From Muricoccus pecuniae (GTDB taxonomy: Bacteria > Pseudomonadota > Alphaproteobacteria > Acetobacterales > Acetobacteraceae), in contig NZ_JACIJD010000001.1 of NCBI RefSeq assembly GCF_014199205.1, positions 186,001-250,000 on the forward strand: a DNA stretch of 64,000 nucleotides, written 5' to 3'. This document shows, one piece after another, positions 25,396-34,181 of this stretch (the first letter of the stretch is position 1; the number at the start of each line of letters is the position of its first letter). The translations under genes and the position numbers were made by a program. The notes under the pieces are model-generated. The model saw only the letters and a list, made by a program, of their open reading frames with translations, was not told the DNA's origin and did no database searches.

Positions 25396-26711
25396 CCCGC
25401 GCCCTCCGCCGGCCCGGTGCCCGCCGCCGCCTCGGCCACGATGCCGAGGGCGCGGTCGATCTGCTCCTCCGTGTGGTCGGCGGAGAGGAAGAAGCGCAGC
25501 CGCGCCGCGCGCTCGGGCACGGCGGGGAAGGTGATGGGCTGCACGTTCAAGCCGCGCCGGAACAGCTCGGCCGAGAGGCGGCCGGCCCGCACGGAGGAAC
25601 CCGTCATCAGCGGCACGATGGCGTGGCCGGCCGAGGCGCCGGCATCCAGCCCGCGCGCGCGCAGCCCGTCGCGGAAGCGGGTGGCGTTCGCGTTCAGCCT
25701 TGCCACCCGCCAGGGCTCCTCCCCGAGGATGCGCAGGGATTCGAGGGCGGAGGCCGCCAGCACGGGGGCGAGGCCGACGGAGTAGACGAAGCCGGGCGCG
25801 GTGTGGCGCAGCCAGTCGATGAGCTGCCGCCGCGCCGCGACATAGCCGCCGCAGGAGGAGAGCGTCTTCGACAGCGTGCCCATCCAGATATCGACGCCCG
25901 AGGGATCGACGCCCTGGAGTTCCGCGATGCCGTGGCCGGTGGGGCCGAGCACGCCCATGGAATGCGCCTCGTCCACCATGAGCCAGCCGTCGTGGCGGCG
26001 CGCGATCTCAATGAAGCGCGCGAGGTCGGGCACGTCGCCATCCATCGAGTAGTGGCCCTCGATGAGAATGAGGGCGCGGCCGGCGGCGCGGCGCGCGGCG
26101 GCCAGCTCGCGCTCGGCGGCCTGATGGTCGTTATGCGCGAAGGGAATGCGCCGCGCCCCGGAGAGTCGCGCGCCCTCGATGCAGGAATTATGGATCGTCG
26201 CGTCGTGCAGGATCACGTCGCGCGGGCCCATGAGATGGCCGATGACCGTCACATTCGTCGCATGGCCGGAGACGAGGGTGAGCGCGGCCTCCGCGCCGTA
26301 ATGCGCGGCCAGCGCCGCTTCCAGCTCCGCATGCAGCGGCCGCTCGCCCGAGACGATGCGGGACGCGGAGGCCGAGACGCCGTAGCGGTCGATCGCCGCA
26401 TGGGCCGCGGCCTTCACGCGCGGATCGGCGTTGAGGCCGAGATAGTTGTAGGAGGAGAAGTTCAGGTACTCCGCCCCCTCGATCACCGTGGTGGCCGAGG
26501 CCGCGCCCGCATGGGGGCGGAAGAACGGGTTGGGAAGGTCGAGCGCCTCCATCGCCGTCTTCATCAGCTCGAAGTCGCGCAGCGCCGGCAGCTCGGCGAA
26601 GGAGCTGCCGCCCCCCTCGGCGCCGCTCTCCTCCTGCCGCGCGCGGCGCTTGGTGAGGCGCTGGAGAAGGGCGAGGCGGGCGGTGGCGGTGAGGCCCTGG
26701 CCCTGGGTCAA
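25392..26711 (-). CDS. Alpha-oxoamine synthase (RkpG/KBL/AONS-like), probable TTG start
   Basis: A 439-residue PLP enzyme of the alpha-oxoamine synthase group, which condenses an acyl thioester with an amino acid, losing CO2 to give a 2-amino ketone. Landmarks are NFSSYNYLGL, the SASASRIVSG and SGHATNVT loops, DEAHSMGVLGPTGHG and the PLP lysine Lys282 in MGTLSKTLSSCGGY. The TTG at 26711 overlaps the PKS stop (TTGA) and has GGAG at 26720-26723, eight bases upstream. The first 50 residues are an extension relative to AONS. It resembles RkpG of rhizobial K-antigen loci. As its substrate is probably the PKS ACP-bound acyl chain, it would act as the offloading enzyme. Confidence 0.9.
   Translation of the reverse strand: MTQGQGLTATARLALLQRLTKRRARQEESGAEGGGSSFAELPALRDFELMKTAMEALDLPNPFFRPHAGAASATTVIEGAEYLNFSSYNYLGLNADPRVKAAAHAAIDRYGVSASASRIVSGERPLHAELEAALAAHYGAEAALTLVSGHATNVTVIGHLMGPRDVILHDATIHNSCIEGARLSGARRIPFAHNDHQAAERELAAARRAAGRALILIEGHYSMDGDVPDLARFIEIARRHDGWLMVDEAHSMGVLGPTGHGIAELQGVDPSGVDIWMGTLSKTLSSCGGYVAARRQLIDWLRHTAPGFVYSVGLAPVLAASALESLRILGEEPWRVARLNANATRFRDGLRARGLDAGASAGHAIVPLMTGSSVRAGRLSAELFRRGLNVQPITFPAVPERAARLRFFLSADHTEEQIDRALGIVAEAAAGTGPAEGAG
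25402..25407 (-). promoter_or_regulatory. Ribosome binding site supporting the CTG start at 25395
   Basis: GGAGGG on the minus strand, six bases before the CTG codon. No ATG, GTG or TTG in the same frame lies between here and GTG 25323. The site decides the start of the formyltransferase. Confidence 0.5.
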
Positions 26712-29700
26712 GCGGGGTTCTCCATCGAAGCGGTGGCCGAACCCGCGCCGGGGGGCAGCGTGGCCGCGTCCGCCGGGGTCGGCTCCGGCGTAGGTGGTGT
26801 CGCCGCCCCCGGTTCGAAACTGTCGAGCAGCGCGTCGATCCCGGCCTCGCGCCCGCCTCCCGAGAGTCCCTCGGCGACGCGCGCGGCGAGGCCGGCGACG
26901 GTGAGGTCCTCGGTGACGGCGGAGAGGGGCACGGTCATGCCCAGCCGCGCCTCCAGCGCCCCGCGCAGCTCCAGCCCGCCGAGGCTGTCGAGGCCCAGCC
27001 GCGCGACCGGCGCGTCGGGCGCGATGCTCTCGGGCGGCAGGCGCAGGATGCGGCCCAGCTCCTCCGCGCCGATGCGGGTGAGCAGCGCCCGCGCCTCGGC
27101 CGCCGGCAGGGCGGCGAGATGGGCGCGCATGTCGGCGATATCGGCATCCGCCTCCTCCGCCCGGCCGCGCAGGGCGGCGAAGGCGGGCTCGCGCAGCACG
27201 GGGAGGGCGGCGCCCACGCGCTTCCAGGCGACGCGGGCGAGGGAGATCGCGGGCACGCCCGAGGCGATGAGCGCGGGCAGGGCCTCCAGGGATTCGCGGG
27301 CCGCCATCGGCTCCACGCCGAGGCGGCGGCCGAGGGTGCGCGCCGTCTCGGCGTCGCGCGCCAGGATGCCGGCATCCCCGATCGGGCCCCAGCCGATGGC
27401 GAGCGCCGGGCGCCCGGCGGCGCGGCGCCGGCGGGCCAGGGCCTCCAGCCCCGCATTCGCCGCGACGTAGTTCGCCTGGCCCGGATTGCCGAGCGCGGTC
27501 GTTGCCGAGGAGAAGAGGAGGAAGAGGTCGAGCGGGTCGCCCGCCGTCAGCCGGTCCAGGTTCTCCGCCGCCGAGAGCTTGGGCGCGAGCACGCGGGCGA
27601 AGCGGGCGGCGTTCATCGCCGTGGCCGCGCCGTCGTCGAACACGGCGGCGGCGTGGACGACGCCGGTGACCGGCCCCTCCTCCCGCAGCTCCGCCAGCAC
27701 GGCGGCGAGCGCCGCCTCGTTCGAGGCATCGACGGCGTGCAGGCTGGCCCGCGCGCCGAGGGCGGCCAGCGCCGTCACCGCCTCCGCCGCGCCCGGGGTG
27801 GCGGGGCCGCGGCGGGAGAGCAGGGCGAGGCGCGACGCCCCGCCCGCGGCCAGCCACTTCGCGCATTCCAGCCCGAAGCCGGAGGCGCCGCCCGTGACGA
27901 GGATCGTCCCGCCCCCGCGCGGCGACCAGTCCGGCACGGGCTGCGCGTCGCCCCGGGGCGGGGTGAGGACGATCTTGCCGATATGCCCGCTCGCCTGGAG
28001 CAGCCGGAAGGCGCCCTCCGCATCCTCGGCCGCGCGCCGGGCATAGGGCAGGGGGCGGAGGTCGCCGATGGCGAGCCGCCCGCGGATGGCCTCCAGCAGC
28101 CGCGCGGCCTCGGCCGGGCGCGCGCGGGGAAGCTGGTCCACATCCACGCCGAAATAGGTGATGTTGCGGCGGAAGGGGCGCACCGCCACGCGGCGGTCCT
28201 CGGCATAGTCGCGCTTGCCCAGCTCGACGAAGCGGCCGAAGGGCCGGAGCAGGGCGAGGGAGCGCTCCATCGCCTCCCCGGCCAGGGAGTTGAGCACGAC
28301 GTCCACCCCCTCCGGCCAGTGCCGGCGCAGCGCGTCGTCGAAGCCCGCCGCGCGGCTGTCGAGCACGAGGTCGGCGCCGGCCGCGCGCAGGAAGGCGCGC
28401 TTGGCCGGGGTGCCCGCGGTCATCGCCACCTGCGCGCCCGCGGCCCCCGCCACCTGCAGCGCGGCGAGGCCGACCGCCCCGGCGCCACCATGGATCAGCA
28501 CCCGCTCCCCCGGAAGGAGGCGCGCGCAGCTCTCCAGCGCGTAGACGGCGGTGAGGAAGGCGACGGGGATGGTGGCGGCGGCGGCGGGGCTCAGCCCCTC
28601 CGGGACGGGAACCACGGCCTCGGCGCGGGTGAGCACGCGGCTGGCCAGCGCGCGGGGCGCGAAGCCGAAGACGCGCGTGCCCGGATGCAGCAGGACGCCG
28701 GGCCCCGCCGCCTCCACCACCCCCGCGCATTCCATGCCGAGGCCGGCGCCGGCGAAGCCGTCCTTCAGCGTCTCCTCCGGCAGCAGGCCCTGAGCCCACA
28801 TGAGGTCGCGGAAGTTGAGGCCGGCCGCCTCCACCCGGATCCGCACCTCCCCCGGGCCGGGGGCGGGCAGGGGCTCCATCGGCTCCCAGCCGAGGGAGGA
28901 GAGGGCGCCCGGCTGGCGCACGGCCAGGCGCGCGGGCAGGGCCGGGCCGGGCGGCTGGCCCGTGACGATCCGCGGCACGCGCCGGGCGGAGAGGCCGAGG
29001 ACGAGCTCCGGCTCGGCCCCTGGCGCGGCTTCGGCCGCCGTCTCCGCTCCGGAAGTCAGCAATTCCGGCAGCAGGCGCCGCGCCGCGGCGGCGGGGGCGA
29101 GGGCCGCGTCCACGGTGATCCGGCGCGGCGCGAGGTCCGGCATCTCGTTGGCGAGCACGCGGCCGAGGGCGCGCACCGCCTCGGCCGCGGGGCAGGCCGG
29201 GTCGCCCTGGGCGACGAGGGCGAGGCTGCGGGCCGCGCCGGAAGCGGCCCCGGCAAGGCTGGACAGGCCCGCCAGGGTTGTCGGGAGCGCGAGGGGGGCC
29301 GGGTTGGCGAGGGCCACCACGGCGGCATCCCGCAGCAGGCGCGGGGGAAGGGAGGCCGCGTCCTCCAGCCGGTGGATCTCCACCGCCGCCCCGGAGGCCG
29401 ACAGCGCGGCGGCCAGGGCCTCGCCCAGCGGCGCCGCGCCGGAATCGGCGAGGAGGACGTGCCGGCGCGGCGGCGCTGCCGTCGGGGTGGCGGGGACGGG
29501 GGTGGGGCGCTGCGCGGCGAGGATCGCGGCGGGCCAGGGGGAGGCCTGCAGCGCCTCCACCCGCGCGGCGGCCCAGCCCTCGGCGGCCAGCGCGCCGCGC
29601 CAGGCGTCCAGGCCGGGCAGGGGCGGGGCGGAACGGCTCCCGGCCTCCTGGCCCCGCGCGAAGTCGATCACGCGCCCGGGCAGGGGCTCGGCCAGGAGCA

Positions 29701-32700
29701 GGAGCCCGCCCTCGGCCAGCGCGGCGGCGAGGCCGGGGAGGAGGCCGGTGCCCGCCCCGCCGCGCATGGCCGGGGCGACGCCGACCACGAGATCCGCCGT
29801 GAGGGGGGGCGGCGCGCCGCCCGCGGGGTCCCAGTCGAGAGGGACCACCTCCAGCGTCGGCTGCGGGGCCGGGGCGGGGCGCGTGGGGCCAGCCAGCACC
29901 TGCTGCACGCGGCGGCCCGCGCGGGCGAGGGCGGTGGCGAGGTGGCGGGTGAGCGCCGCGCCGCCGAGGTCGAGCACGCGAAGCGGGCGCTCGGCCGGCC
30001 AGGCGGCGGCGACCGCGCCGGCGGCGTCGGCCAGGACCTGGGCCAGCCGGTCGGCGGCGGCGGACTCCTCCGGGAGGCCGGGCGCGGCGTCCTCCGGCGG
30101 GAGATGGCCGGCCAGGGCATCGGGCAGGCGCTCGGCCGCCAGGGCGAGGGCGGCGAGGTCCCCCGCCAGGGCCGGGCGCTCGATCAGGACAGAGCGCCAG
30201 ATCTCCCCGGGCGCGGGCAGGTCGTCGGCGGGCAGCAGCCGCCAGCCGGCGCCCTCCCGCTCGGCCAGCCCGTCCTCCTCCAGCGCGCGGAGTAGGGCGG
30301 CGGCATAGGGGGTGGCGGGCAGGACGGGCCGGGGGGACGCGCCATCCCGGCCATCGTCTCCGGAGAAGGCGGCCATCGCCGCAGCGGCGACATAGCCTTC
30401 CAGCAGGAGGGCGGTCTCGGAGAGGTCCAGCGACTCGTCCCGCGCGCCGGCCGCGGCCATGGCGAGGTCGAGGAGGCGACCCCCCTCGGGCGGGGGCAGG
30501 GCGGGGTCGGCCGCGGGCACGTCCTCCAGCCGGAAGACCGCCGCCTCCGCGGCCTCGGCCCGGCCGAGGCGGGCGCGCTGGAACCACACGCCCTCGGCCA
30601 CCGCCACCGGGCGACCGGCGGCGTCGCCGAGGACCATGCGGGCCTCGGCCGCGCGCTCCCCGGCATGGGTGAGGGCGAGGGCGGCGCGGGTGGCCGGGGC
30701 GGCGTCCCGCCGCACGACGAGGCGCTCGAAGCGCACGGGAACCAGGGCCTCGCCGGCGGGGGAGGCGCGGCGGTCGGCGAGCAGGCCGATCAGCCCCTGC
30801 ATGGCGCCGTCCAGCCGGACGGGGTGCAGCAGGAAGGGCGCGTCCTCCGGCGCCCCGGCGGGAAGGCCGAGCGCCACCTCGGCCGCGCGGCCGGACGGGG
30901 CGAGATCCACGTGGAGCACGGGGCGGAAGGCGGGGCCGTAGTCGAGGCCGCAGCGGGCCGCGGCGGCGTGCAGGGCGGTCTCCTCCACCCGGCGGCCAGC
31001 GGGGGGCGGGGGCGGCAGGGCGGGGAGGGCCTCGGCGGTGGCGGGGCGCAGCAGCCCGCGCGCGTGGAGCGACCAGGCCTCGCCCGTCATCCGGCGGCGG
31101 GATTCGAGGCGGAACACGCCGTCGTCGCCCAGACGGAAGCGCACCTCCTGGCTCCCGGCCCCGGGCTCGGCGCCGGGGATGGGCAGGGGGCGGAGGATCT
31201 GGAGCGTCGAAACCTCAAGCGCCTCGGCCTCGGGGAAGCGGCGGAGGCCGGCGGCGAGGGCCATCTCGACCATGGCGGCGGCGGGCAGCACCGCCTCCTC
31301 CCCCAGCCGGTGGTCGCCGAGCCAGGGCAGCAGGGCCGCGTCCAGGTCACGTGTCCAGGTGGCGAAGCCGGCCTCGGCCGCATCCGCCTCTCGCCGGAAG
31401 CCCAGGAGGGGGTGGTCCAGCACGGGGTCGTGCAGGCGGTGGGTCTCGGGCGTGGCCGGGAACCAGTGGCGCCGGCGGGCATAGGGCGTGCGGGGCAGGC
31501 CGCGGCGGAGGGCCGGGCCGGCGAAGGCGGGGCCGGTGCGGGGATCGGCGCCCAGCGCCGTCGCGCGGTCCGCGATGGCGGGGACCGGGTCGCCCGGCGG
31601 GTCCCGGCGCGAGAGGCTGGCGAGGATCGGCGCCTCGCTCCCGCCAGGACGCAGGGCCTCACGCAGGGCCTCCCGGAGATAGGATTGCAGGATCGGGTTG
31701 GGGCCGATCTCGATGACGGGACGCGCGCCGAGCCGCCCGGCCTCGGCGGCGGCCTCGGCGAAGCGGACGGGCGCGCGGAGGTTGCGCCACCAGTACTCCG
31801 CATCCGCCGGGGCATCGAGGAGCGTGCCGGTGACGGCGGAGAGGAAGGGGATGCGCGGCGCCGCCGGCCGCAGCCCGGCCAGGGACTCCCGCAGCAGCCC
31901 CTCCACCTCGTCCATCGCGGCGGAGTGGAAGGCGTAGTCGAGGTCGAGCGGGACGAAGGACAGGCGCCCCTGCCGGGCCGCGACGGCGAGGCGGGCGATC
32001 GCCTCGGCCGGGCCGGCGACGGTGAGGGCGCGGGGCGCGTTGCGGGCGGCGATCTCGAGCCCCGGCCCGCAGGCGGCGAGCAGCGGCGCCGCCTCGGCCT
32101 CGGTGGCGTTGAGGGCGGCCATGCGCCCCTTGCCGCGCGTGCGCGCCTGGGCCGCCGAGCGGGCGACGATCAGCCGCGCCGCCCCGGGAAGATCCAGGAT
32201 GCCCGCCGCCAGCGCCGCGGCGACCTCGCCGACGGAATGGCCGAGGACGAGGGCGGGGGCGATGCCCTCCCCGGCCAGGGCGGCGACGAGCCCGTGCTGC
32301 ACGGCGAAGAGCGCGGGCTGGGCCACCTCCGTCGCGGCCAGGGCCTCGGCGGTCAGGCCATCGGCCAGGGCGGCGGCGACGGACCAGCCGAGATGCGGCG
32401 CCATCTCGGCATCCGCGGCCTCGACCGCCTCGCGGAAGGCGCGGGAGCCGGCCATGGCGTCCCGCGCCATGCCCGGAAACTGGGAGCCGTTGCCGGAGAA
32501 GGCGAAGACGGGGCCGGGGGCGGGAAGGGCGGGGGCGGTGCCCTGCACCCCCCGGGGCTCGCCCGCCGCGAAGCCCTCCAGCGCCTCCGCCAGCCCCTCG
32601 GCATCCCCGGCGCGCAGCACGAGGCGATGCGGGGCGAGGTCGCGGTGGCGGGCGAGGCCGCGCAGCAGGGCCGGGGCGCGCCCGGGTGCCGCGCGGAGCG

Positions 32701-34105
32701 CCTCGGCCCAGGCGGCGGCGGCGCGGGGAAGCGCCTCGGCGGAGCGGGCGGAGAGGAGCAGGGGCGGCAGGGCCGCGGCCTCCGTCTCGGGCGCGGCATC
32801 CACGGGCGGAGGCGCGGCGAGGAGGAGGGAGGCGTTGGTGCCGCCGAAGCCGAAGGAGTTCACCCCGATCACCGGCTCATCGCCCGGCAGGGGCTCCGGC
32901 GCGGTGGGCACGCGGATTCCGAGGCCGGCGAAGTCGATCCGCGGGTTCGGGGTGCCGAGATGCAGGTTCGGCGGGATCACCCGCCTCTCCAGCATCAGCA
33001 GCGCCTTGAGCAGCCCGGCCATGCCGGAGGCGGTCTCCAGATGGCCGATATTCGACTTCACCGAACCCACGGGCAGAGGCGAGCCACGGTCTCCGGCGCC
33101 GGGCATGGCCAGCGCCTCGCCGATCGCCTGCGCCTCCACGGGGTCGCCGGCCTGGGTGCCGGTGCCATGGGCCTCGAAGTAACCCACCCGCCCGGCGGGC
33201 AGGCCGGCCTCGGCCAGCACCTTGCGCAGCAGCGCAGCCTGGGCTTGCGGATCGGGCAGGGAGAGGCCGATGGAGCGGCCGACCGCGTTCACCCCGGCAG
33301 CCAGGATCACGCCGCGCACGGGGTCCCCCGCCGCCAGCGCGGCGGAGAGGGGCTTGAGGACGACCATCCCCGCGCCCTCGCCGCGCACATAGCCGTCGGC
33401 CGCCGCGGAGAAGACATGGCAGCGCCCGCTGGGCGAGAGCATCGAGGCCCGGGAGAAGCCGGTGAAGGCGTAGGGCGAGAGGAGCAGCTGCACCCCGCCC
33501 ACCAGCGCCGCCTCCACCCGCCCCGCGCGGAGCGAGTCCACGGCGAGAGAGAGGGCGACGAGGGAGGAGGAGCAGGCGGTGTCGATCGTCTGCGCCCCGC
33601 CGCGGAGGTCGAGAACGTTGGTGATCCGGTTCCCCAGAATGGAGAGGGTGTTGCCGGTCATGAAGTAGCGGTCGGCGCCCGAGGGATCGGAGAGGCGCAG
33701 CTCGGCGTAGTCGGTCGAGGAGCCGCCGACAAAGACGCCGATCTCGCGCCCCGCCACGGAGGAGGCGGGCCAGCCCGCATCCTCCAGCGCTTCCCAGGCA
33801 ACCTCGAGAAGGAGGCGCTGCTGCGGGTCGGCCTCCGCGGCCTCGCGCGGGGAGAGGCCGAAATGCGCGGGGTCGAAGCCCGCGATGTCGCCGAGATGGC
33901 CGGCGGCGAAGCTGTAGGAGCGCCCGGCCTCCTCCCTGCGGGGATGGTGGAACCAGTCCTGGTTGAAGCGGTCCGCCGGCAGGGTGGAGACGGCGTCCCG
34001 CCCCTCGGCCAGGAGGGACCAGAAGGCATCGAGATCCGGCGCACCGGGGAAACGGCAGGCCGCGCCGAGGATGGCGATCGGCTCGGCGGGAGGCGTGCGG
34101 GGCAT
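26708..34105 (-). CDS. Type I polyketide/fatty-acid synthase, RkpA-like, KS-AT-DH-(MT-like)-ER-KR-ACP
   Basis: A 2465-residue multidomain synthase. KS has active Cys178 (DTACSSS), then EAHGTGTQAGDP and KSNIGHLETASG. AT has Ser624 (GHSVGEV). DH has His932 (DHRLGEEAVLP) and the HPVRLDGAMQ motif. About residues 1250-1500 resemble a C-methyltransferase fold but its SAM loop reads LRVLDLGGAAL. ER has LIHGGAGAVGLAA near 1873, KR has TGGASGFG near 2072 and Tyr2213 (GQANYVAAN), and the ACP Ser is 2374 (LGLDSLGG). All reducing domains look active, so an iterative module would make a saturated chain. There is no thioesterase; release is assigned to the overlapping oxoamine synthase. ATG 34105 precedes PRTPPAEPIAILGAACRFPG. 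Confidence 0.95.
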   Translation of the reverse strand: MPRTPPAEPIAILGAACRFPGAPDLDAFWSLLAEGRDAVSTLPADRFNQDWFHHPRREEAGRSYSFAAGHLGDIAGFDPAHFGLSPREAAEADPQQRLLLEVAWEALEDAGWPASSVAGREIGVFVGGSSTDYAELRLSDPSGADRYFMTGNTLSILGNRITNVLDLRGGAQTIDTACSSSLVALSLAVDSLRAGRVEAALVGGVQLLLSPYAFTGFSRASMLSPSGRCHVFSAAADGYVRGEGAGMVVLKPLSAALAAGDPVRGVILAAGVNAVGRSIGLSLPDPQAQAALLRKVLAEAGLPAGRVGYFEAHGTGTQAGDPVEAQAIGEALAMPGAGDRGSPLPVGSVKSNIGHLETASGMAGLLKALLMLERRVIPPNLHLGTPNPRIDFAGLGIRVPTAPEPLPGDEPVIGVNSFGFGGTNASLLLAAPPPVDAAPETEAAALPPLLLSARSAEALPRAAAAWAEALRAAPGRAPALLRGLARHRDLAPHRLVLRAGDAEGLAEALEGFAAGEPRGVQGTAPALPAPGPVFAFSGNGSQFPGMARDAMAGSRAFREAVEAADAEMAPHLGWSVAAALADGLTAEALAATEVAQPALFAVQHGLVAALAGEGIAPALVLGHSVGEVAAALAAGILDLPGAARLIVARSAAQARTRGKGRMAALNATEAEAAPLLAACGPGLEIAARNAPRALTVAGPAEAIARLAVAARQGRLSFVPLDLDYAFHSAAMDEVEGLLRESLAGLRPAAPRIPFLSAVTGTLLDAPADAEYWWRNLRAPVRFAEAAAEAGRLGARPVIEIGPNPILQSYLREALREALRPGGSEAPILASLSRRDPPGDPVPAIADRATALGADPRTGPAFAGPALRRGLPRTPYARRRHWFPATPETHRLHDPVLDHPLLGFRREADAAEAGFATWTRDLDAALLPWLGDHRLGEEAVLPAAAMVEMALAAGLRRFPEAEALEVSTLQILRPLPIPGAEPGAGSQEVRFRLGDDGVFRLESRRRMTGEAWSLHARGLLRPATAEALPALPPPPPAGRRVEETALHAAAARCGLDYGPAFRPVLHVDLAPSGRAAEVALGLPAGAPEDAPFLLHPVRLDGAMQGLIGLLADRRASPAGEALVPVRFERLVVRRDAAPATRAALALTHAGERAAEARMVLGDAAGRPVAVAEGVWFQRARLGRAEAAEAAVFRLEDVPAADPALPPPEGGRLLDLAMAAAGARDESLDLSETALLLEGYVAAAAMAAFSGDDGRDGASPRPVLPATPYAAALLRALEEDGLAEREGAGWRLLPADDLPAPGEIWRSVLIERPALAGDLAALALAAERLPDALAGHLPPEDAAPGLPEESAAADRLAQVLADAAGAVAAAWPAERPLRVLDLGGAALTRHLATALARAGRRVQQVLAGPTRPAPAPQPTLEVVPLDWDPAGGAPPPLTADLVVGVAPAMRGGAGTGLLPGLAAALAEGGLLLLAEPLPGRVIDFARGQEAGSRSAPPLPGLDAWRGALAAEGWAAARVEALQASPWPAAILAAQRPTPVPATPTAAPPRRHVLLADSGAAPLGEALAAALSASGAAVEIHRLEDAASLPPRLLRDAAVVALANPAPLALPTTLAGLSSLAGAASGAARSLALVAQGDPACPAAEAVRALGRVLANEMPDLAPRRITVDAALAPAAAARRLLPELLTSGAETAAEAAPGAEPELVLGLSARRVPRIVTGQPPGPALPARLAVRQPGALSSLGWEPMEPLPAPGPGEVRIRVEAAGLNFRDLMWAQGLLPEETLKDGFAGAGLGMECAGVVEAAGPGVLLHPGTRVFGFAPRALASRVLTRAEAVVPVPEGLSPAAAATIPVAFLTAVYALESCARLLPGERVLIHGGAGAVGLAALQVAGAAGAQVAMTAGTPAKRAFLRAAGADLVLDSRAAGFDDALRRHWPEGVDVVLNSLAGEAMERSLALLRPFGRFVELGKRDYAEDRRVAVRPFRRNITYFGVDVDQLPRARPAEAARLLEAIRGRLAIGDLRPLPYARRAAEDAEGAFRLLQASGHIGKIVLTPPRGDAQPVPDWSPRGGGTILVTGGASGFGLECAKWLAAGGASRLALLSRRGPATPGAAEAVTALAALGARASLHAVDASNEAALAAVLAELREEGPVTGVVHAAAVFDDGAATAMNAARFARVLAPKLSAAENLDRLTAGDPLDLFLLFSSATTALGNPGQANYVAANAGLEALARRRRAAGRPALAIGWGPIGDAGILARDAETARTLGRRLGVEPMAARESLEALPALIASGVPAISLARVAWKRVGAALPVLREPAFAALRGRAEEADADIADMRAHLAALPAAEARALLTRIGAEELGRILRLPPESIAPDAPVARLGLDSLGGLELRGALEARLGMTVPLSAVTEDLTVAGLAARVAEGLSGGGREAGIDALLDSFEPGAATPPTPEPTPADAATLPPGAGSATASMENPA

Positions 34106-34181
34106 GGTGCTGCGGAGATCGGTTCCGGTCGGGCGCGCTGCGGCGGGCCGCCTCACCGGCGTGCCTCGGGCGGGCGTGGGA

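Noticed and set aside
25392-30587. Reading the oxoamine synthase as part of a 1731-residue protein
   Set aside because: The first two thirds are an Arg/Pro-rich shadow of the PKS in another frame; the oxoamine synthase part begins at the TTGA junction.
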